From assembly GCA_963674895.2 (NCBI GenBank), contig CAXXCY010000003.1, forward strand, positions 1,364,001-1,428,000: a stretch of DNA of 64,000 nt, in the 5' to 3' direction. How positions within the stretch are numbered: the stretch's first letter is position 1; each line of letters opens with the position of its first letter. Position numbers and translations under genes: made by a program. The DNA comes from CAXXOK01 sp963674895 (GTDB lineage: Bacteria; Bacillota; Clostridia; Christensenellales; Aristaeellaceae). The notes under the pieces were generated by a model, which was not told the DNA's origin, searched no databases, and saw only the letters and a list, made by a program, of their open reading frames with translations. Of this stretch, positions 49,937 to 59,395 are shown piece by piece.

Positions 49937-50908
49937 ATGAAAGCCGTTAAGATACAAAAATTCGGTTCGCCAAAATATTCGTCAATCACAGACGTGAAAG
50001 CGCCTGTTCCGGCAGCTGGTGAAGTTCTTGTCAAAATCCTCGCAGCCTCGGTGAATGCATCGGACATCGAATGGATGAAAGGCTTGTTTCTGGTTCGCTT
50101 TATGGGATCGTCCGGGCGTCGTGTGCTTGGCTCTGATATGGCAGGCATTGTGCATTCTGTAGGGTCAGGTGTCAGCTTATTTCAGCCGGGCGACGAGGTG
50201 ATGGCCGATCTGTATTCGATCGGAATGGGCGCATTTGCGGAATATGTCTGTGTGGCGGAAAGCGAACTCAGAAAAAAGCCGACTCAGCTCTCATTCCCAG
50301 AGGCGGCTGCATTACCGCAGGCTGGAGTATGCGCCCTGCAGGGAATCCGGTCCGGTCATGTTCAACCCGGCGGTGCTGTGCTGATCAACGGTGCCGGCGG
50401 CGGAATGGGGAGCTTTGCTGTACAAATCGCAAAAAGCATGGGCGCTTCCATTACCGCCGTTGACAGGGCGGATAAATTCGATCTCCTATATTCACTGGGT
50501 GTGGACCGCTGCCTTGATTACCGGCAGCAGCACTATACGGATTTGGATGAGACGTTTGATTTTATCCTTGATATGAACACAACGCTGAAGATGCCCGCGT
50601 ATAGAAGAATGCTGAAACCCGGAGGCGTGTTTACAGTGGTTGGCGGCAAACCCAGGGCAATTCTGGCGGCGTATATGGCTGGTTCCGGAAAGGCAAGCGG
50701 CAACAGACAGATCGGGCTTTTAATGTGGAAACCCAACAGCGCCTCGGATATGGAGGAGCTTCAACAGATGATCCAAAAAGACCAACTCAAACCAGTTATT
50801 GACAAAACGTTTACGCTGAACAATGCGATCGAAGCAATCGAGTATTGCTGGCAGGGAAATGCCAGAGGCAAAGTAGTTCTGACGATGGGAGAGGAGAATG
50901 AGCAATGA
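49937..50908 (+). CDS. MDR-family NAD(P)-dependent alcohol dehydrogenase/quinone oxidoreductase, copy 1
   Basis: A 323-residue medium-chain reductase of the quinone-oxidoreductase type. It starts MKAVKIQKFGSPKYSS and has GSDMAGIVHSVGSGV, GDEVMADL and the cofactor loop INGAGGGMGSFAVQIAKSMG. No structural or catalytic zinc Cys pattern. Codon use is less GC-rich than in surrounding operons (many A/T third positions), as in copy 2, hinting at separate acquisition. Ends with a 4-base overlap to copy 2. Likely cytosolic detoxification of reactive carbonyls or quinones. Confidence 0.88.
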   Translation: MKAVKIQKFGSPKYSSITDVKAPVPAAGEVLVKILAASVNASDIEWMKGLFLVRFMGSSGRRVLGSDMAGIVHSVGSGVSLFQPGDEVMADLYSIGMGAFAEYVCVAESELRKKPTQLSFPEAAALPQAGVCALQGIRSGHVQPGGAVLINGAGGGMGSFAVQIAKSMGASITAVDRADKFDLLYSLGVDRCLDYRQQHYTDLDETFDFILDMNTTLKMPAYRRMLKPGGVFTVVGGKPRAILAAYMAGSGKASGNRQIGLLMWKPNSASDMEELQQMIQKDQLKPVIDKTFTLNNAIEAIEYCWQGNARGKVVLTMGEENEQ

Positions 50909-51894
50909 AAGCGATCGTAGCAAAAAAGTATGGCCCGCCTAGCGTTCTGCATCTCGTAGAAATGGCAAAACCTGTGCCCAAAGACAACGAGGTGCTGATC
51001 AAAGTCTGTGCATCCTCTATTAATTCCGGCGATCACCGCACCCTGCGGGCAAAACCGTTCTTCATTCGTTTCATGGGAGCAGGTATTCTCCGGCCTAAAC
51101 AACCGATTCCAGGTATTGATATGGCAGGCGTTGTCCAAGCCGTTGGTCGGGGTGTCTCTCGCTTCAAACCCGGCGATGAAGTGTATGGCGATGTATATAC
51201 TGACGGCTCCGGTGCATTTGCCGAATATGTCTGCCTGTCGCAGGATACCAATATCACCCGCAAACCGAAAAATATGTCCTTTGCACAGTCGGCTGCCGTA
51301 CCCGTAGCAGGGCTTACCGCACTGCAGGCACTGCGTGACCATGGACATGTGAAGGCAGGAGACGAAGTCCTCGTGAATGGCGCATCAGGCGGTGTCGGAA
51401 CGTTCTGTGTAATCATCGCCAAGGCATTAGGCGCTGTGGTCACCGGGGTATGTTCCACCCGGAATGTAGATCTGGTACGGGAGATTGGCGCTGATCATGT
51501 GATCGATTATAAGAAACAAGGTATTGCGAAGCTGGACAAGCGATACGATGCCGTGATCGACATTGCCGCCAATATTACTCCCAATGATTATACCCGCATG
51601 CTCAAGCCGGGCGGCCGCGGCGTTCTGGTCGGATTCTCGTCCATGCTGGGTATGCTTCAGATTATGCGCAAAGGGAAGAAATCAAAAAGCCAAGCGGCTA
51701 CGTTTGGCATGATGGGAATGGCGCAAGCCAACATCAAAGATTTTGACACATTGCGTGAGATGATGGAAGACGGGCAGATCACACCCGTGATTGATAAAAT
51801 CTATCCGCTGGAGAAAGCGGCGGATGCGATGCGATACTTTGAAGAAAAACACGCAAGGGCAAAAGTCGTGATCTCCATGTGCGAAGGAGCATAG
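50905..51894 (+). CDS. MDR-family NAD(P)-dependent alcohol dehydrogenase/quinone oxidoreductase, copy 2
   Basis: A 329-residue paralogue of copy 1: MKAIVAKKYGPPSVLHLVEM at the start, GIDMAGVVQAVGRGVSRFKPGDEVYGDV, NGASGGVGTFCVIIAKALGA (NADPH loop). No zinc ligands. It starts inside the end of copy 1 and is followed by copy 3 after one base, so three related enzymes share one message. Confidence 0.88.
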   Translation: MKAIVAKKYGPPSVLHLVEMAKPVPKDNEVLIKVCASSINSGDHRTLRAKPFFIRFMGAGILRPKQPIPGIDMAGVVQAVGRGVSRFKPGDEVYGDVYTDGSGAFAEYVCLSQDTNITRKPKNMSFAQSAAVPVAGLTALQALRDHGHVKAGDEVLVNGASGGVGTFCVIIAKALGAVVTGVCSTRNVDLVREIGADHVIDYKKQGIAKLDKRYDAVIDIAANITPNDYTRMLKPGGRGVLVGFSSMLGMLQIMRKGKKSKSQAATFGMMGMAQANIKDFDTLREMMEDGQITPVIDKIYPLEKAADAMRYFEEKHARAKVVISMCEGA

Positions 51895-51895
51895 T

Positions 51896-52804
51896 ATGAA
51901 AGCCGTAATATTTGATCGTTACGGCCCGCCCGAGGTGCTGTATATGGCGAATGTGCCCAAGCCGGAACCCCGGGCGAACGAGGTGTTGATCAAAATCGCG
52001 GCGACCTCCGTCTCAACGGCGGATTGGCGGATGCGAAAACCGTCTCCGTTTCTGGCGCGGCTGATGAACGGTATCCTCAGGCCGCGCAAAATCAATATCC
52101 TGGGATTGGAGCTGGCCGGAACGGTGGAAGCCGCAGGCAGCGAAACGACGCGGTTCAAACCCGGGGATGCGGTGTTTGCGTTTACAGGATTCACGTTCGG
52201 CGCCTATGCGGAATATATCTGTCTCCGCGAAAACGCCAGGGCCGGGGACGGCATGGTGGAGCCGAAACCGGAAAACCTGGATTTCCGGCAGGCAGCCGTC
52301 ATCCCGGGCGGCGCGCTTACAGCCCTGGCCTTTACCAGAACGGCGGGTATCACGTCCGGGAAAAGGGTTCTGGTCTACGGCGCGTCAGGCAATGTGGGGA
52401 GTTACGCCGTACAGCTGGCAAAGCATATGGGCGCTATCGTAACAGGCGTCACCAGCACAGCCAATTTGGATATGGTGCACTCACTCGGCGCCAACTCCAT
52501 AATCGACTACAGCCAAGAGGATATAACGCGGCGCCCGCAAAAGTTTGATGTGGTTTTCGACGCCGTCGCCAAGCTAAGCGCCCCGCGCGGAAGGAAACTG
52601 CTGACGCCGGAGGGCCGGTTCATTTCCGTGATGCACGCGGGCGGGCTGCAGGACGGCGATCTGCGGTTTCTGAAAGAGCTTGCGCAAACGGGAGCCATTC
52701 GCCCATTTATCGACCGGACATATCCGTTGGAGCAGATCGTGGAAGCGCACCGCTACGCTGAGGCGGGCCATAAACGCGCCAACGTGGCGATCAGGATATC
52801 CTAA
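51896..52804 (+). CDS. MDR-family NAD(P)-dependent alcohol dehydrogenase/quinone oxidoreductase, copy 3
   Basis: A 302-residue member of the same family: MKAVIFDRYGPPEVLYMANV, GLELAGTVEAAGSETTRFKPGDAVFAF, VYGASGNVGSYAVQLAKHMGA. Richer in G/C at third positions than copies 1 and 2, so it may be of different origin. Last of the three tandem genes; the membrane protein follows 34 bases later with its own AAGGAGG site. Confidence 0.88.
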   Translation: MKAVIFDRYGPPEVLYMANVPKPEPRANEVLIKIAATSVSTADWRMRKPSPFLARLMNGILRPRKINILGLELAGTVEAAGSETTRFKPGDAVFAFTGFTFGAYAEYICLRENARAGDGMVEPKPENLDFRQAAVIPGGALTALAFTRTAGITSGKRVLVYGASGNVGSYAVQLAKHMGAIVTGVTSTANLDMVHSLGANSIIDYSQEDITRRPQKFDVVFDAVAKLSAPRGRKLLTPEGRFISVMHAGGLQDGDLRFLKELAQTGAIRPFIDRTYPLEQIVEAHRYAEAGHKRANVAIRIS

Positions 52805-52838
52805 GCATATCATATGCAATATTGAAGGAGGAAACACC

Positions 52839-53507
52839 ATGGAAAACACTAGAAGAGCGGCAAAGGCGGCGGGCATATTCTATATCGCGGCAATCGTCGC
52901 GGGAATCATCGGAATGGCCATCGAAAGCCCGGTATTCGATTCGGAGGACTATCTGGCGTCTGCGGCTGCCGACAGCCTGCCATTGCTGCTGTCGGGGCTG
53001 TTCATCATGCTGATGGCGGTCTCGGTCGCAGGCATTGGCTTTGCGGTATATCCGGTGCTCAAGCGGCGCAGCGAAGCAATCGCCGTAAGCTATCTGGGCG
53101 CGCGAATCGTGGAAAGCGTGCTGCACCTTATCGGCGCGATAGGCATTCTGCTCATCGTGACGCTGGCGAAGGACGCTATCGGCACTGCCGATCCATCCGC
53201 ACAAACGACGAGCCATCTGCTGCTTGCCGTGCGCGAATGGGCGTATGTGGCGATGGATGTTGCGGTGTTTCCGCTTGGCGCGATACTCTTCTATAGCCTC
53301 ATGCACCGTGCAGGACTCGTTCCAAAATTCCTTACAATCTGGGGCATCGCCGCGGTGGTGCCGTATTTCGCGGCTGGCGTCATGACGATGTTCGGTGTGC
53401 TGGAATCCACTTCTTCCTATGTCGTCTATTTCAATGCTCCGCTGGCGCTGCAGGAATTGGCGCTGGCCGTTTACCTGATTTCCAGGGGATTTAAAACCGC
53501 AAAGTAG
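52839..53507 (+). CDS. DUF4386-type integral membrane protein
   Basis: A 222-residue protein with about six hydrophobic segments, starting MENTRRAAKAAGIFYIAAIV. Typical DUF4386 stretches are AAKAAGIFYI, LGARIVESVLHLIGA and HRAGLVPKFLTIWGIAA. The ATG at 52839 has AAGGAGG upstream. Function unknown for the family; often found in Bacillota beside oxidoreductases or stress genes. Probably co-transcribed with the three MDR enzymes. Confidence 0.85.
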   Translation: MENTRRAAKAAGIFYIAAIVAGIIGMAIESPVFDSEDYLASAAADSLPLLLSGLFIMLMAVSVAGIGFAVYPVLKRRSEAIAVSYLGARIVESVLHLIGAIGILLIVTLAKDAIGTADPSAQTTSHLLLAVREWAYVAMDVAVFPLGAILFYSLMHRAGLVPKFLTIWGIAAVVPYFAAGVMTMFGVLESTSSYVVYFNAPLALQELALAVYLISRGFKTAK

Positions 53508-53675
53508 CGCGGCGCCTGTCCGCCAGCGCAACTTTGCGGCCAAAGGTATACAGTTTTCATGAAATGACAAACTATACAGATTGCCGATCATACGGTCCAT
53601 GTGAAGCATAAGCTTACCCAATGCGGGCCGCGTTCCAGTTCCGTATAGCGATCCTGCTTGCATCGTGGATTTCCG

Positions 53676-53736
53676 TTACTTGCCCAGCAGGGACAGCGCT
53701 TTGGCGGCAATCGCCTCCCCGGTTATCCCGTAGACT
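53676..53736 (-). pseudogene. C-terminal gene remnant next to the IS element (possibly transketolase-like)
   Basis: Directly beyond the IS end the minus strand reads VYGITGEAIAAKALSLLGK and a stop. It looks like the last 19 residues of a protein, cut by the insertion; the ending is like C-termini of transketolase subunits in Clostridia (YGxTxExIxxKAxxLL). The rest of the gene is not found on the other side of the IS remnant. The gap 53508-53675 holds nothing else I recognise. Confidence 0.35.
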
Positions 53737-54481
53737 TGTCAACCCCCGAGTTTGCACACAAAAGTAAAGTAAGTCGAAGACCATGAAGCGCTCTGCAGTT
53801 CGGGCTGAGGCGCAGGCGGACGATACGCAAGCGCACTGTGCGGCCGCATAGTGTTGTAAAGGTTCACAAAGCGCCTGGTTAGTATGACTGTTCCTGCAGG
53901 GTGTCAAAGAGCTCGCCGTTGAGAAACTCATATCGCATTCTGGAATTGAAGCTTTCGCAGTATCCGATTTTCCACGGACTTCCCAATTCGATGTATCCGG
54001 TAATGGCTCACACATTGGATAGTCATTGCCGTAATCTCTTTGCTGAAAACTCCGTGCCGTTGTCACGGCGCAGATAGGCGGGACAGCCTTTGAGGACGAA
54101 TAGTCCGGACAGGACTTCAATGGCCTGCCGATGTCTCCAGCTTCTGCGGGGAATACCGGCCAGGCATTCCCGGATATACTCGTCTATGATGTTGAGAAAA
54201 CGCTGCCTCTTTCCGTTGCGCAGGCGATCCTCAATGAAGTCAAACCTCCATGCATGATTGGAATACTCTGCCCTCAACCGGATGCAGCTGCCGTCATTGA
54301 GCCACAGCCTGCGTCGTTTCTTTTGTTTTTGCGGAACCTTCAATCCTTCTTCCCGCCGGATCCTATCGACGCGTTTATGATTGACGCACCAGCCCTCTGC
54401 CCTGAGAAGGGCGGCAATCCGGCACCCGGCGCGGGCTTCACCGCATGCACGCGTACCAGTACAGCATCCGGCCCAGGTCAA
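53737..54481 (-). mobile_element. Decayed IS3-family insertion sequence (transposase OrfB remnant)
   Basis: Minus-strand translation gives IS3-type OrfB pieces: RIAALLRAEGWCVNHKRVDRIRREEGLKVPQ (in outline, HTH_21 region), FDFIEDRLRNGKRQRFLNIIDEYIRECLAG (first Asp), YLRRDNGTEF (second Asp), GSPWKIGYCESFNSRMRYEFLNGELFDTLQ (Glu), then in another frame NLYNTMRPHSALAYRPPAP. At least two in-frame stops and one frameshift break it, and the N-terminal half and OrfA are missing. The right end TGTCAACCCCCGAGTTTGCA at 53737 looks like a terminal inverted repeat; no matching left end is found. Inactive. Confidence 0.85.
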
Positions 54482-54648
54482 ACCGCTTCAGAAACGCGGT
54501 ATTATCCGCGAAGGCTTTTAAATTCCGTCCGCCCGTCAGCCTGACTTTTTCCGCGGGCGCTTCCAGCGTATACGCAATGCTATGCCGCCCATCGTATCCA
54601 TCCGCAGCTCGTTTGCCGTAAGGCAAGCATCATGCTGGCGCTTGCACT

Positions 54649-55962
54649 TCAATGAAATTTCGGAAGCCATTCGCCGTGCGCCCGGATCAGATCGTCGCAC
54701 ATCGCGACAATATCGTCGATGGACAGCTCGCTTTGGGTATGCGGGTCCATCATCACGGCACGGTAGACGTCCTCCTTGCGCAGCGTTCGGGCGGCCTGGA
54801 GAGTCAGCAGCTGCACGTTGATGTTTGTGCGGTTGAGCGCGGCGCACTGCTCCGGAAGAGCGCCTACATACGTCGGGGCGATGCCGCCCGCGTCCACAAG
54901 GCACGGGACTTCCACAACGGCATGGCCCGGCAGGTTGGTAATCAGACCCGTGTTGAGCACATTGCCGCCGATTTTATAGGGCTTATTGGTTTCCATCGCC
55001 TCTATGATATAGCTGGCATACTCGTGCGTACGCGTATGGCTGAGCCTGGGGTCCTTCACCAGCGTATCGCGCTGCCCGTTCCAGCGCGAAATCTGCTCTA
55101 TGCAGCGCCGGGGATATTCGTCCAGCGGGATATTATAGCGCTCGATCAGCTCGGGATACTTATCCTTGATAAAATACGGCATATACTCCGCATTATGCTC
55201 GGATGATTCCGTCACGTAATACCCAAACCGCTTCATCATCTCAAAACGGACCATGTCGTGATGCTTCTCCGTCATGGCAAAGGCGCGCCGCTTGATTTCC
55301 GGATAAAGATCTTCCCCGTGTCTGCTCACTTCCAGAAGCCACGCCTGGTGATTGATTCCGGCGATCTTCCACTGCAGCGCGTCGTCATACAGAGTTTCCA
55401 TGCCGACTTCCATGAGCAGCGTGCTGCAGCAAACCTGCACACTGTGGCATAACCCGACGGTTTTCACCGACGACATCGTCAGCATGGCGCCGGTCAGCAT
55501 CGCCATGGGATTCGTGTAGTTGAGAAACCAGGCGCTGGGACATACCTCTTCCATATCGCGGGCAAAAGCCAGCATGACGGGAATCGTGCGCAAGGCGCGG
55601 AACACGCCGCCCACGCCCAGCGTGTCGGCAATCGTCTGCCGCAGGCCGTATTTTTTCGGAATTTCAAAATCCGTGATCGTACAGGGGTCATACCCGCCTA
55701 CCTGTACGGCGTTGACCACATAGTTTGCGCCGCGCAGCGCCGCCTTGCGGTTTTCCGGTCCGCAGAAACTCCTGATTGCCGCCCGGCTGCCAATATTGTC
55801 GCGAATCGCCGTCAGCATCGTCTCCGATTCCTGCAGCCTGACGGGATCGATATCGTACAAACATATTTCGGCGTCCGACAGCACCGGACTGCACATACAG
55901 TCCCCCAGTACGTTTTTTGCGAATACCGTAGAACCCGCTCCCATAAATGTGATCTTCGCCAT
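54649..55962 (-). CDS. Glycoside hydrolase family 4 enzyme (alpha-galactosidase/alpha-glucosidase MelA-like)
   Basis: A 437-residue GH4 protein: NAD+ loop TFMGAGSTVFAKNVL at the start, SDAEICLYDID, NAVQVGGYDP, NYTNPMAML, GLCHSVQVCCSTL (Cys and His of the metal site) and INHQAWLLE. GH4 enzymes need NAD+ and Mn2+ and act by oxidising C3 of the sugar. VQVGG and CHSVQ suggest the alpha-galactosidase/alpha-glucosidase branch rather than 6-phospho-glycosidase. The ATG at 55962 has AAGGAG; the frame upstream is not used. Cytosolic; acts after the ABC importer at 59396-62461. The 167 bases downstream to the IS remnant hold no recognisable gene. Confidence 0.9.
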   Translation of the reverse strand: MAKITFMGAGSTVFAKNVLGDCMCSPVLSDAEICLYDIDPVRLQESETMLTAIRDNIGSRAAIRSFCGPENRKAALRGANYVVNAVQVGGYDPCTITDFEIPKKYGLRQTIADTLGVGGVFRALRTIPVMLAFARDMEEVCPSAWFLNYTNPMAMLTGAMLTMSSVKTVGLCHSVQVCCSTLLMEVGMETLYDDALQWKIAGINHQAWLLEVSRHGEDLYPEIKRRAFAMTEKHHDMVRFEMMKRFGYYVTESSEHNAEYMPYFIKDKYPELIERYNIPLDEYPRRCIEQISRWNGQRDTLVKDPRLSHTRTHEYASYIIEAMETNKPYKIGGNVLNTGLITNLPGHAVVEVPCLVDAGGIAPTYVGALPEQCAALNRTNINVQLLTLQAARTLRKEDVYRAVMMDPHTQSELSIDDIVAMCDDLIRAHGEWLPKFH

Positions 55963-56032
55963 TGTGTTGTCTCCTTCTGCATAAAAATACACGTTCTTGG
56001 TCCGCGCGAAGGCTTCCGTCCCATGACCCCGG

Positions 56033-58105
56033 TTATTTCCAATCATTGTAGAGCCCGTCATGGCCGCAGCATACCCAGTATCGCCCCTGATGCGCCGTAA
56101 TCTGCTCCGGATTGCCTTCCATTTGATACGCTGTGCAAAACACCGGACATAAGGGATTCGCCACGTTGAGCACGGTAATCCTTCCGTTTTGCCGGTTGAG
56201 CAGGAATAATACATCTCCCAACAGCACAGGCTTCCCGCTCAGATACAATTCCCTTCCCGCAGAGTCGCAAACGCATATCGCTTGTGATTCCAGCGGCGCC
56301 GCCCCGATGGACTGTGAATACAGATATTTCCCTCTGAAAATCGAAAAAAAGCCGTCGCGTCCAAAGCATACGCCTTCCTCGACCGGGCATATCTGACACT
56401 CGGTTTGGGTATTCATCGCCATACGGCGAACGGTATCGCCGATCTCAAACCAGGCGATCCCGGGCGACAGCGGAACCGCGGCGGCGTATTTGCCAAACAG
56501 CAGCCCGTCCACGATATTTTTATAGTACATGGTTCCGTCAATCTCGAAGGTTTTTATGATTTCCGGATTCGCAGGATCGCCGATATTGATAAACGCAATT
56601 TTTTTCGTTCCCAGCTGCAGCGCCGCGGTATCCGTCCGGCCCAGCAGAACCACCTGCCGCACCGAATCGCCCAGTTCGTCGCATGACAGGCGGCCCACAA
56701 GCGAAGGCTTTCCGGCACCCGTACGCCATACCGAGAATCCGCCCAATCCCTCGGCCAGATAGAGAAACCTGCCGTCGGTCCTGATATCGATCGCAGTGCC
56801 CTCGCATTGCAAATTGTCTAGGGGAGCATAAGCGTTTTGGGGATCGAGCACGACCATGCCGCGGCCGCCAGCCGCCACAACCGGCGTATCCTGTACAAAT
56901 GCCAGCCCGTGAATTTGGCCGTCGGTCCGAAAAGCCGATCGGTTCTTCTGCTTGCTTCCCCGGGCGGCCGGCCGGACCGCAGGCGCACGCGGCGGAACCT
57001 GGGCGGCATACGGGGTTTGCAGTACATGCAATCCGGTCATGGCGCCGCACGCCAGCACATACCCGTCCGTCAACGCCAGGCCGGTAACCGGACAGCACAG
57101 CTGCTGAATCGGCGGTTCATGCCGGTACTGCGGATTTTGCATTGGCTCCAGGCGCCGGTAACCCGTAAAAAACGGATGCCCTGGATCGGCAATATTAATG
57201 ATAAACAAGCCGTTGAACGTATCCGCCAAAAAAGCGTGATCTCCCGATACGGTCACATCCCACAGATCGTAACCGGACATAAACAGCGGCGGCGTTTTGA
57301 TGCGGGACAGCCGTACCGGGCGGCCGGGATTGGATACGTCGAATATCTCCAGTCCGTGCCCGCCGCCATAGCCTTCATGAAGCATTTGCTCCGTCACAAA
57401 ATCATAATTGAGAAACTTGCGCCGGTTGACGAACCGTCTGGCGTGATGGCCTGTCGCCGCATAGCAAACCCCGTCCCTGATACATACGCCGTCGCCGAAA
57501 CCGTCCAGCTCGCAGCGGGATATCAGCCGCGGCGCGGCGGGGTCGGAGATATCGAATATACGGATTTCCCGTTCCATCCACGCACCGGCATACATGGTTT
57601 TGCCGTCTATCGCAACCGATTGCGCCTCTCCCGCCAAAACGCTGCTGCAATGCACCGGCTTGGCGGGATGGGTAATATCCACGATCTCGACGCCGTAGTG
57701 ACGACAGGCAATACAGCACAAATTCCCCGAGATGCATACCCCGGTCGCCAGCTCGACCGCATCATAATGAGACAGGATTTTTGGGTGCCGGGCGTCCGAA
57801 ATATCGCAGAAGAACACGCCGTCTGCGCGCGACGTAACGGCCGCGATCCCGTGCGAAACCTCAACCTGCCGTCCGGTGCGGACGCCCGGCAGCTCCCCGA
57901 TCACGGTTGGCTTTTGCGGATTGGACAGATCGATGGCGTACAGAATGCCGTTCCCCGCCGCAAAGGCGGTTTTGCCCGTTTCATCGACCGCGACGTCCAT
58001 CGCCCCAACCAGCGGTAAAAATGCGGATTGGGGCACGATCTCCCCGTACGGGGATGGAGCGGGATACACCTGCCTGTGGTCTCTGCCGCCTTCCAGTAAT
58101 GACAT
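56033..58105 (-). CDS. LVIVD-repeat beta-propeller protein of unknown function
   Basis: A 690-residue protein built of repeated units of the type VxISxxxAYVA... VxIxDISNPxxP. Examples are ILYAIDLSNPQKPTVIGEL, GVFFCDISDARHPKILSHY, GVEIVDITHPAKPVHCSS, IRIFDISDPAAPRLISRC, GLEIFDVSNPGRPVRLSR, LFIINIADPGHPFFTGYR and IAFINIGDPANPEIIKTF. This is the LVIVD repeat. I see no signal peptide or membrane segment, so it may be cytosolic, which is odd for this family. It lies between the FAD oxidoreductase and the GH4 gene in the operon. It may bind or process the glycoside or its keto form. Confidence 0.8.
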   Translation of the reverse strand: MSLLEGGRDHRQVYPAPSPYGEIVPQSAFLPLVGAMDVAVDETGKTAFAAGNGILYAIDLSNPQKPTVIGELPGVRTGRQVEVSHGIAAVTSRADGVFFCDISDARHPKILSHYDAVELATGVCISGNLCCIACRHYGVEIVDITHPAKPVHCSSVLAGEAQSVAIDGKTMYAGAWMEREIRIFDISDPAAPRLISRCELDGFGDGVCIRDGVCYAATGHHARRFVNRRKFLNYDFVTEQMLHEGYGGGHGLEIFDVSNPGRPVRLSRIKTPPLFMSGYDLWDVTVSGDHAFLADTFNGLFIINIADPGHPFFTGYRRLEPMQNPQYRHEPPIQQLCCPVTGLALTDGYVLACGAMTGLHVLQTPYAAQVPPRAPAVRPAARGSKQKNRSAFRTDGQIHGLAFVQDTPVVAAGGRGMVVLDPQNAYAPLDNLQCEGTAIDIRTDGRFLYLAEGLGGFSVWRTGAGKPSLVGRLSCDELGDSVRQVVLLGRTDTAALQLGTKKIAFINIGDPANPEIIKTFEIDGTMYYKNIVDGLLFGKYAAAVPLSPGIAWFEIGDTVRRMAMNTQTECQICPVEEGVCFGRDGFFSIFRGKYLYSQSIGAAPLESQAICVCDSAGRELYLSGKPVLLGDVLFLLNRQNGRITVLNVANPLCPVFCTAYQMEGNPEQITAHQGRYWVCCGHDGLYNDWK

Positions 58106-58157
58106 GCGCTCTACCTGCCTGTGTTCTCTATCGGATACGCCCTGCGCCGCCGACCGG

Positions 58158-59366
58158 TTAATTGAAATAAAGGCGTACGCCGTCCTTCATCAGCCCGTAT
58201 TGCACTTTGGCCACGTCAACCGCCGCCGCGGCGCAGTTCGCCCGCGCCATGTGCATCGCAAACATGCCGCAGGCCTGCCCGGTCAGGGCGGCCGTGGGGA
58301 TGACGCGGGCGATCTCCCAGCCGTCTCCTTCGGCGCTCACGATCCTGCCCGCCGCCAGCAAATTGGGATAGGCGGGATGGTACAGGCATCCGGCGCTCAG
58401 CTCATAATGGCGGCCTTGATACCGGAAGTCCCCGACGGTCCCGATGGAATCTTCCTCATGCTTTCCTTCCGCTCCCCTGAAACTGCTTTTCCCCAGCAGG
58501 CAGCGGGTCGTGCGAAGCTGCGCCATACCCGGCAAGGTATACAGGCATTGCTCGTTTAAGGGCTTTTTCATCAGCTTGTGAAACAGCAGGGACTGCCCTT
58601 GCCGTATATAATCAGAAACCATTTCCCCGCTGATCCCCTCGAACATCGGCATGCCTTCAGGATGCCCGTTCCCATTCAGATTCGCTCCGGCGGAAAACCC
58701 GGGTGCGTTGAGCCAGACCATATCGCCACGCTGCTGCGCCTTCTGAAGCGTGGAGACATTGCAGCCGTGCCCTATATACGTCAGATAGTTTTTCCCGCTC
58801 CGGCATGGAACGCCCGCGCGAAAAAGGATGTCCGCGTCGCCCGTCGCGTCGACGACGACGCGCGCAGGATAGAATGTCCTGCCGCTTTTGCTCTCGGCGA
58901 TGATCCCCTTGCAGGTATTCCCATCCATAACAGGATTGGACGCGAGCAGATCATACCGGCACGTGACGTTGTTTTGTATCATCAGTTCGTTGAGCGCTAG
59001 AGAAAAGACGGACGGATTGAAAACGGTCGCGTATCTTCCCTCGTCATGATCGCGTTCCTTGCCGGACCCGCCCCACTGCGCCGGCAGGTTATCATAACCG
59101 TACGCAATCGACAGCTTCAGAAGCTCCTCGGCAATCCCGGTCGTCATCAGCCGGCCTTCCCCGTCACAGAGCGGCTCATACCAGTTGATCAGGCCCAGGG
59201 TCGCCAGTCCGCCGAGCATTGCGCTCTTCTCCATCAGCAGCACCTTCAGGCCGTGGCGTGCGGCGCTCAGCGCCGCCGCGACGCCGGCGATGCCCCCGCC
59301 CGCAACGATTGCGTCCACAGCTTCCGACACGGGAATCTGCTGCACTTCTTCCATATAGTTTTGCAT
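58158..59366 (-). CDS. FAD-dependent oxidoreductase (FAD_oxidored family)
   Basis: About 402 residues with the dinucleotide motif AIVAGGGIAGVAAALSAARHG, MLGGLATLGLINWYEPLCDG, VVVDATGDADILFRAGVP and the C-terminal FAD block NLLAAGRIVSAEGDGWEIARVIPTAALTGQA (in outline). The ATG at 59366 is chosen; a TTG at 59384 and an ATG at 59354 are possible, none with a strong ribosome site. Members are found in carbohydrate operons and may oxidise sugar hydroxyls. Next to a GH4 enzyme and a propeller protein, it could form a keto-glycoside step. The acceptor is unknown. Confidence 0.85.
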   Translation of the reverse strand: MQNYMEEVQQIPVSEAVDAIVAGGGIAGVAAALSAARHGLKVLLMEKSAMLGGLATLGLINWYEPLCDGEGRLMTTGIAEELLKLSIAYGYDNLPAQWGGSGKERDHDEGRYATVFNPSVFSLALNELMIQNNVTCRYDLLASNPVMDGNTCKGIIAESKSGRTFYPARVVVDATGDADILFRAGVPCRSGKNYLTYIGHGCNVSTLQKAQQRGDMVWLNAPGFSAGANLNGNGHPEGMPMFEGISGEMVSDYIRQGQSLLFHKLMKKPLNEQCLYTLPGMAQLRTTRCLLGKSSFRGAEGKHEEDSIGTVGDFRYQGRHYELSAGCLYHPAYPNLLAAGRIVSAEGDGWEIARVIPTAALTGQACGMFAMHMARANCAAAAVDVAKVQYGLMKDGVRLYFN

Positions 59367-59395
59367 TTGTATGGTTGCCCCCAACTCGGGCCTGC

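Noticed and set aside
54438..54626. A 62-residue minus-strand frame between the IS remnant and the GH4 gene
   Set aside because: It starts with TTG, has no ribosome site and no recognised motif. It may be debris from a lost gene, but I cannot support it as a feature.
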